64,000 nucleotides of DNA, from the NCBI GenBank assembly GCA_963513935.1, contig OY740767.1:78475360-78539359 (forward strand), written 5' to 3'. The notes under the pieces are model-generated. The model did not search any database. It saw nothing but the letters and a program-made list of their open reading frames with translations, and was not told the origin of the DNA. Positions 34,907-42,764 of the stretch are shown here, in pieces. Positions within the stretch are counted from its first letter, which is position 1; every line of letters starts with the position of its first letter. The DNA comes from Aphrophora alni (taxonomy: Eukaryota > Arthropoda > Insecta > Hemiptera > Aphrophoridae). Position numbers and translations under genes: made by a program.

Positions 34907-36466
34907 ATGATTAGCAATCTCAGAACATTATGTTTTTTATTTATGATTTTATTTGTATACGTTAAAACGGAAAATCAGACTTTATTTGTTCTAGAACATT
35001 TATCTAATTTTGGATATTTAACTGAACCTAATGTTAGGTATACTGAAATTGATTCATCGGGTTTTTCAGAAGCTTTACTCATCTTTCAAGAATATTACAA
35101 TTTAACAATAGATGATAGAATAAATGACGAATTGTTGGAATTAATAAAATTACCCAGATGTGGCGTACAGGATGATGTATTTAATTTTAGGCTACATAAA
35201 AATAAATGGAATAAGAAACAATTACGATGGCACTATTCTTATGCAAATAGAAATGTTCTTAATTTAACTAAACGTGCTTTTGAAACTTGGGAAAAACATA
35301 GCGATCTTAATTTTGTGCATGATTTGTATTTACAAGATATTTTAATATCTAATAAAAAAGGAATTCATACATTTCAAAAAAAGACTGATACCTGTGGAAA
35401 TAATTTTGATGGAAAAGGATCAGTACTCGGACATGCATTTTATCCTAGTTACGATTATTCAACTGTTGAAATTCATATTGATGCAGACGAATCATGGTGT
35501 TTAGAAACAGTTCCAGAAAATTGTCATCCAGACGAAACTAGTTTACTATCAGTTTTAATTCATGAAATTGGTCATACATTGGGACTATCACATTCTAATG
35601 ATAGGACTGCAATAATGTTTGCATATTATATGAGTAAAAAAATTGATCTTCAAAAGGATGATATTCAAGCAGTACAAAGTTTATACGGACATCCAAAACC
35701 AATAGTTACAACTCCAACAATAACTACTACACCCGTGTATGAAAGTTCAACAATAGTATCGCCTTTAATAGATCCGGATTTGTGTGAATTAAATAATTTA
35801 AATACGTTTTTAATAATCAATGAACATTTATATATATTTTATAAAAAATGGTTTTGGATAGTCAATTTGTCAGATAAAATTTATAGTAAACCGCAACTTA
35901 TCACAGATTGGTTGTTATTTTTACCTTTAGATTTTAAGCAAATAGATTTTATTTATCAGAGACCGTCTGGAAAAATTGTTTTTTTTATTAATAATAACAT
36001 ATATTTGATAGATTTTCCATCTTTAAGACTCGAGGCTGGTTATCCAAAAAATTTACTTAGTGTTTTCGGTTCAAGATCTATTATGAGAATCCATGGTGTA
36101 GTTAATTCTTATTCAGGACGTACTTTTATATTTTTTAATGATATTTACTATATGGAATTAGATGAATGTAATTTTATTGCAAAGAATTTTGGACTTATAT
36201 ATAAAACATTTTATAGTCTACCTCCAAAAATGGACTCAGTTTTTAGGTATACGAATGGGCTATTATATTTTTTTAAAAATGATATTGTTATAGAGTATGA
36301 TGAATTCCTAAATTCTATTGTCAAAGTTGAAAAGAACAATTTATCAATTTTTGAAATAAAATGTTTAAGAAAATTACCTTCAGAGTATGGAAATATATTA
36401 CATCAGTTTAAACATTTAGTTGTGCAATTAGATAGATTACAAGGAAATACAAGTGATAACCTTTAA
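34907..36466 (+). CDS. Secreted matrix metalloproteinase (matrixin with hemopexin-like domain)
   Basis: 519 aa from the ATG at 34907 (the frame opens earlier, at a TTG). Order: hydrophobic signal peptide (residues about 4-18); propeptide ending in the cysteine switch PRCGVQD (about 82-88), whose Cys holds the zinc in the latent enzyme; catalytic domain with the GHAFYP and DADESW blocks and HEIGHTLGLSH (about 218-228), giving three zinc His and the catalytic Glu, then the Met-turn AIMF; a Thr/Pro-rich hinge (about 264-285); and a hemopexin-like C-terminal domain (about 292-487) opening and closing with Cys. No furin site between pro and catalytic domains, and no membrane anchor after the hemopexin part. 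Predicted role: cleavage of extracellular matrix or cell-surface proteins. It is the first gene after the left TIR, intronless, and as AT-rich as its neighbours, so it seems long resident rather than a fresh host copy. Confidence 0.95.
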   Translation: MISNLRTLCFLFMILFVYVKTENQTLFVLEHLSNFGYLTEPNVRYTEIDSSGFSEALLIFQEYYNLTIDDRINDELLELIKLPRCGVQDDVFNFRLHKNKWNKKQLRWHYSYANRNVLNLTKRAFETWEKHSDLNFVHDLYLQDILISNKKGIHTFQKKTDTCGNNFDGKGSVLGHAFYPSYDYSTVEIHIDADESWCLETVPENCHPDETSLLSVLIHEIGHTLGLSHSNDRTAIMFAYYMSKKIDLQKDDIQAVQSLYGHPKPIVTTPTITTTPVYESSTIVSPLIDPDLCELNNLNTFLIINEHLYIFYKKWFWIVNLSDKIYSKPQLITDWLLFLPLDFKQIDFIYQRPSGKIVFFINNNIYLIDFPSLRLEAGYPKNLLSVFGSRSIMRIHGVVNSYSGRTFIFFNDIYYMELDECNFIAKNFGLIYKTFYSLPPKMDSVFRYTNGLLYFFKNDIVIEYDEFLNSIVKVEKNNLSIFEIKCLRKLPSEYGNILHQFKHLVVQLDRLQGNTSDNL

Positions 36467-36506
36467 CCTTTAGATAAACAAGTGATAACTTTTAACCTTT
36501 AGATAA
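36449..36506 (+). repeat. 29-bp tandem duplication across the metalloprotease stop codon
   Basis: ACAAGTGATAAC(C/T)TTTAACCT... occurs twice back to back (36449-36477 and 36478-36506) with one mismatch. The first copy contains the metalloprotease stop; the second ends 21 bp before the next ATG. Confidence 0.85.
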
Positions 36507-36527
36507 GAATTGTTAGTTGTGAAGAGT

Positions 36528-37097
36528 ATGTTGAACATGGCATCACCAGTGAGTTTATTTAAATTGTGTTTGAGGCAAGTGTGTTCTCAAATTGAAAAAA
36601 TAGAAGACATTGATACACTCGAACTACCAGTGATTGTACAAAATTATTTAAAATCTAATTGTAAGAATGTATGGATAAATTTAAAATGTGATGTAGAAAA
36701 TTTTGATTATACAAAAATAGACTTCAATAATATAACTAAAAATGATTTAATGCTGTTAATGAATCGTCCTTTAGAATTTACATTTCCAAATTATGTGAAT
36801 CAAATAATTATCCGTTCATTTTTTTACGGTGATCGCTCAAAAACGATGTGTCAGAAATGTTTTAGTAAACTTGTTGTTAAAGATGATTTTAACATTGGCA
36901 AAGCAGGCTTATTATTTATTCACAGATATGCTTATGGTGATGAATTATTGAGAGATATTATTTGGTCTTCCGATAATTGGTGTGATATCTGTGTCTTATC
37001 ACCATTATTTCATATTTATGATATTAAAGAAATCTGTGAATACATCCCATTATCAGATTTTTGTGACGTAGACGATTGTTTACAGTTTCTGAGGTAA
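36528..37097 (+). CDS. Putative SOCS-box-like (Elongin BC/Cullin-binding) protein
   Basis: 189 aa from ATG 36528 (a second ATG lies 9 nt later). Residues about 8-17, SLFKLCLRQV, fit the BC-box consensus (S/T/P/A)LxxxCxxx(A/I/L/V), which binds Elongin C. About 20 residues later LELPVIVQNYL resembles the Cullin box of SOCS proteins (LPxxxxxYL), lacking the second Pro of the Cul5 consensus. The remainder contains two CxxC pairs (CQKC, CDIC) that may bind zinc, and acidic and hydrophobic stretches that could recruit a target. Inference: a substrate receptor that redirects a host Cullin-RING ubiquitin ligase, as several viruses do. The motif is short, so alternatives remain. It sits 61 bp after the metalloprotease, same strand. 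Confidence 0.5.
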   Translation: MLNMASPVSLFKLCLRQVCSQIEKIEDIDTLELPVIVQNYLKSNCKNVWINLKCDVENFDYTKIDFNNITKNDLMLLMNRPLEFTFPNYVNQIIIRSFFYGDRSKTMCQKCFSKLVVKDDFNIGKAGLLFIHRYAYGDELLRDIIWSSDNWCDICVLSPLFHIYDIKEICEYIPLSDFCDVDDCLQFLR

Positions 37098-37142
37098 ATA
37101 ATTTAATAGCCTCATTACACAGCCATTTAATCGTTTACCACG

Positions 37143-37424
37143 ATGGAGTCAGCACAGGAAAAATTGCAAGCAATAATCGATCATCCTAATCTCTGTTTGT
37201 GTTCTATAGGCGTCAAATATCTTATAGCGAAAGCACAAAAATATATCTCTGATTACAATCTTACAACTATTGAACCGGAGACTGAACATTATACATCATG
37301 TATTTGGGCTGATCCATCGTGTGAAGAAGGACCTGATACGTGTGTATGCGTTTTGTTTGAAAGTATTATAATCAAAGCAAAAAATATATTAGAGAGAGGG
37401 AAACAGTGCTGTGTATCAATATAA
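37143..37424 (+). CDS. Small cysteine-rich protein of unknown function
   Basis: 93 aa, start ATG 37143. It has nine cysteines, including CLC, CVC and a C-terminal CC, and acidic patches (EPETEH, CEEGPDTC). No signal peptide or membrane segment. I do not recognise the family. It lies 45 bp after the SOCS-box-like gene and 35 bp before the next gene, in a same-strand series, so probably one transcription block. Possibly zinc-binding or disulfide-rich; not established. Confidence 0.6.
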   Translation: MESAQEKLQAIIDHPNLCLCSIGVKYLIAKAQKYISDYNLTTIEPETEHYTSCIWADPSCEEGPDTCVCVLFESIIIKAKNILERGKQCCVSI

Positions 37425-37459
37425 ACGATTATTCATTTGGTGTTTAGATACGTAAGGAG

Positions 37460-38224
37460 ATGGAGTTTATCGTAGATTTCCAAGGTTTTCAGAACAACGA
37501 CTTTATTGTGAAGGAATTAGCTATTATTTCTACCGATGAACAAGTCTATGAGTTGCATCTCTTTCAACCTCCGTGTGATTTTAATCAACTGCCTCACAAT
37601 ATTCAGAAACAGGTGATTTGGCTGGAAAAACAATATCACGGACTTCCATGGAACTCTGGAATTAAACCTTATAATAATTTAAAAGACTTATTTAGAGACA
37701 TTAACATAAGAGGAACTGTGTATGTGAAAGGAAATGAGAAACAAAGTTTTTTGTCTAATCTGTTAACTGATTTTGATGTTAATGTTATAAATATAGAAAG
37801 TCTCGATTGTCCAAATTTAAGTGTTTTGAAAAAACAATATTGGAATAATTTATATAAGCCTTGTGTCTTTAATCATAATTTTAAGAATTGTGCATATATT
37901 AATGTTAATATTTTATTAGAGTGGTGGAAAAGAGAGAAATTAATTTTGGATCGAATGCAATTAACAAATGTAGCAATAAATGAATATAATACAAAAGGTT
38001 TTTTGGCTATGCAAGAATCTTTAATTAAGTTTTTACCAAAAGAATTTATACTAAATTATTGTGAAGATATTGAAAACATATATAATAAGTTACCAATAAA
38101 TTTGAAAACAGATTTAGATGTATTAAGTCATTTTAAATGCAAAGAACATCAGTTTTATGAGTTTAAGAAAAAAGATTGTCACTATTGTAATTTGTTAAAC
38201 AAACAAAATTCATCACTTTTGTAA
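37460..38224 (+). CDS. Conserved Polinton-associated protein, function unknown
   Basis: 254 aa, ATG 37460. It opens with IVDFQGFQNNDFIVKELAII, a motif type I associate with uncharacterised proteins of invertebrate Polintons and adintoviruses (recollection, not a search). An acidic residue on a beta-like strand near the N terminus followed by KELAI is faintly like RNase H-fold exonucleases, but I cannot identify a catalytic set. The C-terminal segment has H/C residues (CKEHQF, CHYC) that may bind zinc. It precedes the integrase gene by 69 bp. Confidence 0.65.
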   Translation: MEFIVDFQGFQNNDFIVKELAIISTDEQVYELHLFQPPCDFNQLPHNIQKQVIWLEKQYHGLPWNSGIKPYNNLKDLFRDINIRGTVYVKGNEKQSFLSNLLTDFDVNVINIESLDCPNLSVLKKQYWNNLYKPCVFNHNFKNCAYINVNILLEWWKREKLILDRMQLTNVAINEYNTKGFLAMQESLIKFLPKEFILNYCEDIENIYNKLPINLKTDLDVLSHFKCKEHQFYEFKKKDCHYCNLLNKQNSSLL

Positions 38225-38293
38225 ATAAAAATATTGAGTATCATTTATATAAATGTGTATTTTTATTTATCATTTATTTTTCATACTATTATT

Positions 38294-39214
38294 ATGGATG
38301 CAAGACGTGGAATTGCTCATGAGTTACATAAACAAGTTCGACAAAATTTTCCACGTCGATATATTGAAATTAAAGGTTTAAACGATCTTTATCAGGCTGA
38401 TCTTGTGGAAATGATTCCGTTTGCCAAAATTAATAAAGGATTCAAATATATTTTGGTTGTAATAAATTGTTTTAGTAAGTTTGCTATAGCTGTACCTATA
38501 AAATCTAAAAATGGAGCTGAAATAGAAAAATCATTAAAACCTATTTTAGATGCGCATCCAATGAAACATTTACAAACAGATAAAGGTACAGAATTTTATA
38601 ATTCCAAGATTAAATCTTTATTATTGAAATATAATATAAATCATTATTCAACTTTCTCTGATAAAAAAGCTTCCATAGTTGAAAGATTGAATAGAACATT
38701 AAAAGGGAAAATGTGGCGTGTTTTTACGGAACAAGGGAATTACAAGTGGTTAGATTTACTCCCCGTTATAATCAAAAATTACAATAATACTAAACATAGA
38801 ACAATCGGAATGAAACCAAGCGAAGTTAATAAAAATAATGAATATTTAGTTCTAAAAAGGATTATGAAAAATAGAAACTTTAAAGTATTGCGTACTAGAT
38901 TTAATGAAGGAGATAAAGTTAGAATAAGTAGATTCAAAAAACCGTTTACAAAAGGTTATTTACCAAATTGGTCAAATGAAATATATTTGATATATAAAGT
39001 AGAACCAACAGTTCCAACAACTTATACATTGAAAGATGAAACAGGACATATAATAAAAGGAGGGTTTTATCAAGAAGAATTGAGTAGAACAAAGTTTAGT
39101 GATACATATTTAATAGAGAAAGTTATACGTAGAAAAGGTAATAAGCTGTTAGTTCGTTGGTTAGGTTTTGACAAATCAAGAGATACTTGGATAAACAAGA
39201 AAGATTTGATTTAA
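38294..39214 (+). CDS. int: Retroviral-type integrase with C-terminal chromodomain
   Basis: 306 aa from ATG 38294; the frame opens upstream at a TTG that reads an unlikely hydrophobic leader. The DDE core is visible: Asp in YQADLVEM (about residue 36), Asp in LQTDKGTEF (about 97) and Glu in SIVERLNRTLK (about 131). The C terminus (about 272-306, EKVIRRKGNKLLVRWLGF...DTW) is a chromodomain, which in other elements guides integration to marked chromatin. An SH3-like segment lies between. It would insert the element and make the 6-bp target duplication seen at the ends. It ends 2 bp before the ATPase ATG. Confidence 0.95.
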   Translation: MDARRGIAHELHKQVRQNFPRRYIEIKGLNDLYQADLVEMIPFAKINKGFKYILVVINCFSKFAIAVPIKSKNGAEIEKSLKPILDAHPMKHLQTDKGTEFYNSKIKSLLLKYNINHYSTFSDKKASIVERLNRTLKGKMWRVFTEQGNYKWLDLLPVIIKNYNNTKHRTIGMKPSEVNKNNEYLVLKRIMKNRNFKVLRTRFNEGDKVRISRFKKPFTKGYLPNWSNEIYLIYKVEPTVPTTYTLKDETGHIIKGGFYQEELSRTKFSDTYLIEKVIRRKGNKLLVRWLGFDKSRDTWINKKDLI

Positions 39215-39216
39215 TC

Positions 39217-39916
39217 ATGAAAATAACAAAACAAACTGATTCAATACCGATTGATAATTTTGATATATATTTAAGTGATAGTGATGAACTAAAAAAGAAA
39301 AAACATGGTACTCTTTTACCCGAATCAATAAGGTGTAATAATTTCTGGTCCTTCAAATTGTGGAAAAACAAATCTTATGTTTAATTTAATATTTCATCCT
39401 AACGGATTATATTTTGAAAACATATATATTTTTTCTAAATCACTAAATCAATCTAAGTATCAATTTCTTAATCGTATTTTTTCAAAAATACATTGTGTGG
39501 GATATTTTATATTTAATGAAAATTATGACGTGATGCAGCCTAATGAAGTTAAAAATAACTCTATTATGATATTTGATGATGTTGCATGCGAACGTCAAAA
39601 CAATATTAGAAACTATTTCACTATGGGCCGTCACAATAATTTAGATATATTTTACCTCTGCCAAACATACAGTTACATACCAAAACAATTAATTCGCGAT
39701 AACGCTAACTTAATAATATTATTTAAACAAGACGACAGAAATTTACGACATGTTTATAATGATCATGTAAATACCGATATGAATTTTGAAGTGTTTAAAC
39801 AGATATGTTCAATGGCGTGGAGAAAAAGTAAAAACAGTTTTCTTGTGATTGATAAGGATTCTAATTTGAATAAAGGAAGATATCGATTTGGTTTTAACGA
39901 ATTTATATCATTATAG
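39217..39916 (+). CDS. FtsK/HerA-type genome-packaging ATPase, interrupted by a 1-nt frame change
   Basis: The ATG at 39217 opens a 55-codon frame whose first ~40 codons lead into the expected place for the P-loop. The Walker A motif SGPSNCGKT (39344-39370), however, lies in the next frame, which has a stop at 39329-39331. The frame must therefore change by one base between about 39332 and 39340. The rest (to 39916) is open and carries Walker B (IMIFDDVA) and the conserved YLCQTY and RDNANLIILFKQDD segments. Expected total length is about 230 aa. The enzyme would pump DNA into the capsid. The break could be a mutation, an assembly error or recoding; unlike the protease case there is no homopolymer at the site. 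Confidence 0.85.
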
Positions 39917-39947
39917 GTTACACAAAAATAGTTTAGTTGTTATTGAA

Positions 39948-41300
39948 ATGAACAAGAGTAATGATATAGACGAGCGTGAGAAAATTGTAATGGAAATAAA
40001 AGAATTGAGACAACGAATCAAGGAAAAACATCGTGCTTTAAAACGTGGTATTACAGACATGGAATATCATATTGAGAAAAATATAAAACCAATTATGGAA
40101 CCGTTAATGAAGCCTATATATGATAAAATAAGTAAGGATCAACCAATGCGAAATTGGAAGAAATCAAATGAAAAAACATTATTAGCAACTAAAATGGAAA
40201 AAAATAAAACAAAAAAAGAGAAAAAGTTAGAGAGAAAAAGAAAAGTTAAAGATTTTAGTGAAGATGAGGAAGAAGGAAATGCATCAAATGCAAAACGAAT
40301 GGTTCCGATGAAAGGTGAAAAACGAAAGAATCAAGATTATTTAACGGATGGTACACCTATTTGGAAAAAAATGTCATTGAATCCAGACACGCCTATGGAT
40401 GCCGAAAGCTTTTCTATAAAAAGGAAACAAAACATGGAACATGAAGATGGTGTAATGTCACTTAAAAGAAAACCTCTAGATCCGGATTTACAAATGCAAG
40501 AAGACAGTGAATTTTCTGCTGAAGATAGTGAAATGGAAACGGATAGTGAATTGAAACAACCGGTAAAAATGGAGACGGATATGAAACAATCGATTGATGA
40601 TGAGGAACCTATGGAAGAAGAAATTTATGAAACGAGCCCATCAGCCAAAGAATATTTAAATTCGCCACAAGGTAGACGTGAGGCAGAATTATTAATAAAA
40701 AATACTTTTAAAGGAAAATTATCTGTCAAATACTTTCTTATATACATAAAATACCCTAAAAGAATTGATCATGTGTATGGAATTCATATAGAAAACAATA
40801 ACTGGATGATTGGTGACAAAGTAATCGATATTATTGAAAATGATCTTGTTATTGACAACATAAAATATACTGGTACACCGGGTTTATATGAATTAATATT
40901 TATGAGAATTCCCGACGAATACATATATTCTGAAGAAGATCTTATAAAATATCGAGACATTTTAATAGCTTCAAATGCGCATAAAGTAGATAATTCTGTT
41001 CATGGAAAAATAAAAGCAAATAAAAGTATGAAATATACAAAAATTATTTCAAAATTATTTCCACCACGTCAACCTCGTTCTCGTATGGATTGGAGTGGAA
41101 GTGGTCTTATTTTAAAAGAATTTGAAAAACGGAAACCATCATATGTTTACTGGAATGATCCAAATGAGTTGTGTAACCGATTAAGATTGTTATTAGCATC
41201 GCAGACTGCGGGTAATACGGGGCATACAAATGAAATCATATCTATAATTGAAGAGTTACAAGAAGCCGGTATTATCAAAAAGGTGAAAACAATCGATTGA
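39948..41300 (+). CDS. Polinton PY-like protein (DUF8207-like C-terminal domain)
   Basis: 450 aa from ATG 39948. The N terminus (about 1-70) is a charged helix, likely coiled coil. Residues about 80-240 are low-complexity, rich in Lys, Glu, Asp and Met, with repeated KMETD/MEED-type patches. A conserved-looking C-terminal domain follows (about 255-450), ending in the segment SYVYWNDPNELCNRLRLLLA and a helix with NEIISIIEELQEAGIIKK. I recall this segment from proteins of unknown function in invertebrate Polintons annotated DUF8207; the name is from memory. It lies between ATPase and capsid genes, so a virion or assembly role is plausible. Possible PKKKR-like basic runs could direct it to the nucleus. 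Confidence 0.75.
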   Translation: MNKSNDIDEREKIVMEIKELRQRIKEKHRALKRGITDMEYHIEKNIKPIMEPLMKPIYDKISKDQPMRNWKKSNEKTLLATKMEKNKTKKEKKLERKRKVKDFSEDEEEGNASNAKRMVPMKGEKRKNQDYLTDGTPIWKKMSLNPDTPMDAESFSIKRKQNMEHEDGVMSLKRKPLDPDLQMQEDSEFSAEDSEMETDSELKQPVKMETDMKQSIDDEEPMEEEIYETSPSAKEYLNSPQGRREAELLIKNTFKGKLSVKYFLIYIKYPKRIDHVYGIHIENNNWMIGDKVIDIIENDLVIDNIKYTGTPGLYELIFMRIPDEYIYSEEDLIKYRDILIASNAHKVDNSVHGKIKANKSMKYTKIISKLFPPRQPRSRMDWSGSGLILKEFEKRKPSYVYWNDPNELCNRLRLLLASQTAGNTGHTNEIISIIEELQEAGIIKKVKTID

Positions 41301-41310
41301 CAGTATTAAA

Positions 41311-41829
41311 ATGAGTGTAGACAAATTCGGTCGTCATTCCCATACAGTTCGTCAGAAAGTAATTCGAGGTCCACCAAGCATAGGATTCACATTAACAGAA
41401 GATGGAAATTATGATATGAAAAGGAAACGAATAAGTAATTTAGATAATCCTACAGAAGATGATGATGCAGTTAATTTTATCACCATTAAGAAAAAGTGTT
41501 TGTATTTAGATGATGATAATAATGTATATAATGTAAATGATTATATTTTAAGAAATATAAAAACACCTGAAAAAGAATCAGATGCTGCAACAAAAAAATA
41601 TGTTGATAATGAATTACTTAATTTAAAGTTTTCATCAAATTTACAGGTTTTAAAATCATATGTGCAAAATTTAAGTTATTTTTGTTATCTCGAAACGACA
41701 AAGGACAAGCCAGTTAAATCGATGACAGAGTGGCTTGATTATACACAATTATTATTAAACGATATTGAAGATAAGTCAAAAAAAGAGTGGCGTAATAGTA
41801 TAGAATTAGTTGCTAAAAATGAAAATTGA
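41311..41829 (+). CDS. Fibre-like structural protein
   Basis: 172 aa, ATG 41311, 10 bp after the previous stop. Two segments, GNYDMKRKRISNLDNPTEDD followed by DAVNF, and later ESDAATKKYVDNELL, have the pattern 'linear strand, then N-L-x-x-P, then D-A-x-x-K-Y-V', which is common in phage and virus tail-fibre and base domains that trimerise. The rest is helical. Likely a virion attachment or spike component (inference from pattern and location). It overlaps the next gene by 11 bp. Confidence 0.6.
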   Translation: MSVDKFGRHSHTVRQKVIRGPPSIGFTLTEDGNYDMKRKRISNLDNPTEDDDAVNFITIKKKCLYLDDDNNVYNVNDYILRNIKTPEKESDAATKKYVDNELLNLKFSSNLQVLKSYVQNLSYFCYLETTKDKPVKSMTEWLDYTQLLLNDIEDKSKKEWRNSIELVAKNEN

Positions 41830-42406
41830 TCAAAAAAAACCGGTTAGTACGTATCAAGGAAGTGGACTAATAAGTTCTTTAACAGCTTTACCGAGTAACA
41901 TTTTAAATCGTGCAATAGATATATTACCCGTAGAATTACATATACCAGGTTATCAATATTGTGGACCAGGAACAAGACTACAAAAAAGATTAAACAGAGG
42001 CGATCCGGGTATTAACCAATTGGATAAAGCTTGTAAAGAACACGATATTGCGTATTCTACATATTCGGATTCTTATCAAAGAGCTAACGCTGACAAGATA
42101 TTAGCCGATAAAGCGTGGCAACGTGTTACATCGTCAGACGCTAATATTGGAGAAAGAGCAGCAGCCTATGCTGTTACTAACATTATGAAAATGAAAAATA
42201 AAATAGGAGGTGGTAGAACAACTAAAAAAAGGTCAAAAAATAAAAAAGGAAGTAAAACTAATAAAAAAGCTTATAAAACTAAAAAATCTCTCATTAATGC
42301 GTTACGTCGTTTGAAGAATAAATGTACCTGTAAAAAAGGTAATGGTTATTATTTAAAACCATATAAAGGAGGAGGTAATAAAAAAAAAAATAATAAAATT
42401 ACCTAA
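41819..42406 (+). CDS. PLA2-domain virion protein with basic tail
   Basis: 195 aa from ATG 41819 (the frame opens earlier at TTG). Residues about 38-75 form a parvovirus-VP1-type phospholipase A2 domain: a Ca-binding loop YQYCGPGT and the catalytic dyad in CKEHDIAYS (His-Asp). Such domains let non-enveloped virions break endosomal membranes (established for parvoviruses). Residues about 125-195 are very rich in Lys/Arg (TTKKRSKNKKGSKTNKK), like a DNA-binding core protein, and contain the segment YYLKPYKGGG. The frame stops just after a 10-base A run (42381-42390); the +1 frame continues straight into the protease, see below. Confidence 0.85.
   Translation: MKIDQKKPVSTYQGSGLISSLTALPSNILNRAIDILPVELHIPGYQYCGPGTRLQKRLNRGDPGINQLDKACKEHDIAYSTYSDSYQRANADKILADKAWQRVTSSDANIGERAAAYAVTNIMKMKNKIGGGRTTKKRSKNKKGSKTNKKAYKTKKSLINALRRLKNKCTCKKGNGYYLKPYKGGGNKKKNNKIT
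42381..42390 (+). other. A10 homopolymer at the PLA2-protease frame junction
   Basis: Ten consecutive A. Upstream is the PLA2 frame, which stops at 42404-42406; the protease frame, one base over, is open across the run and has no usable ATG until inside its conserved region. A natural site for polymerase slippage, ribosomal recoding or a sequencing length error. Confidence 0.7.
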
Positions 42407-42764
42407 ACGCGCATTAACTAATATAGATATAGAGAAATACGTTAAAGATTTAAATATATTGAATTTCAGAGGTGTGTTTATGCGTGATAATTTACCTCTT
42501 AAAATTAATGATATTGAAAATGGAATTATAAATTTAGACAGTCAACAAGGAGAAGGAACTCATTGGGTGTGTTATCATAAAAAGAATAATATAATATACT
42601 ATTTCGATAGTTTTGGTAATTTACGTCCTCCACCAGAATTAATTACGTATTTTAAATCCAATGGATATAATGTAGATATTTTTTATAATTATACAATTAA
42701 ACAAAAAGCGAATACATCTAATTGTGGTCATTTGTGTTTAAAGTTTTTATCAGGTAACATATAA
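42390..42764 (+). CDS. pro: Adenain-type cysteine protease (C5 family), no own start codon
   Basis: The open frame carries KLPKRALTNIDIEKY, then FRGVFMRD, GIINLDSQQGEGTHWVCY, YFDSFGNLRPPPEL and NTSNCGHLCLKFL, giving the catalytic His, Asp and Cys in the order used by adenovirus protease. It matures capsid and core proteins in adenoviruses and is a Polinton hallmark. The first ATG in frame (42480) falls inside FRGVFM, so starting there would remove the conserved N-terminal part. The listed start is where the frame leaves the A10 run, not a start codon. Probable expression is as a fusion to the PLA2 protein by a frame change. It ends in TAATG, overlapping the next gene start by one base. Confidence 0.88.
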   Translation: MIKLPKRALTNIDIEKYVKDLNILNFRGVFMRDNLPLKINDIENGIINLDSQQGEGTHWVCYHKKNNIIYYFDSFGNLRPPPELITYFKSNGYNVDIFYNYTIKQKANTSNCGHLCLKFLSGNI

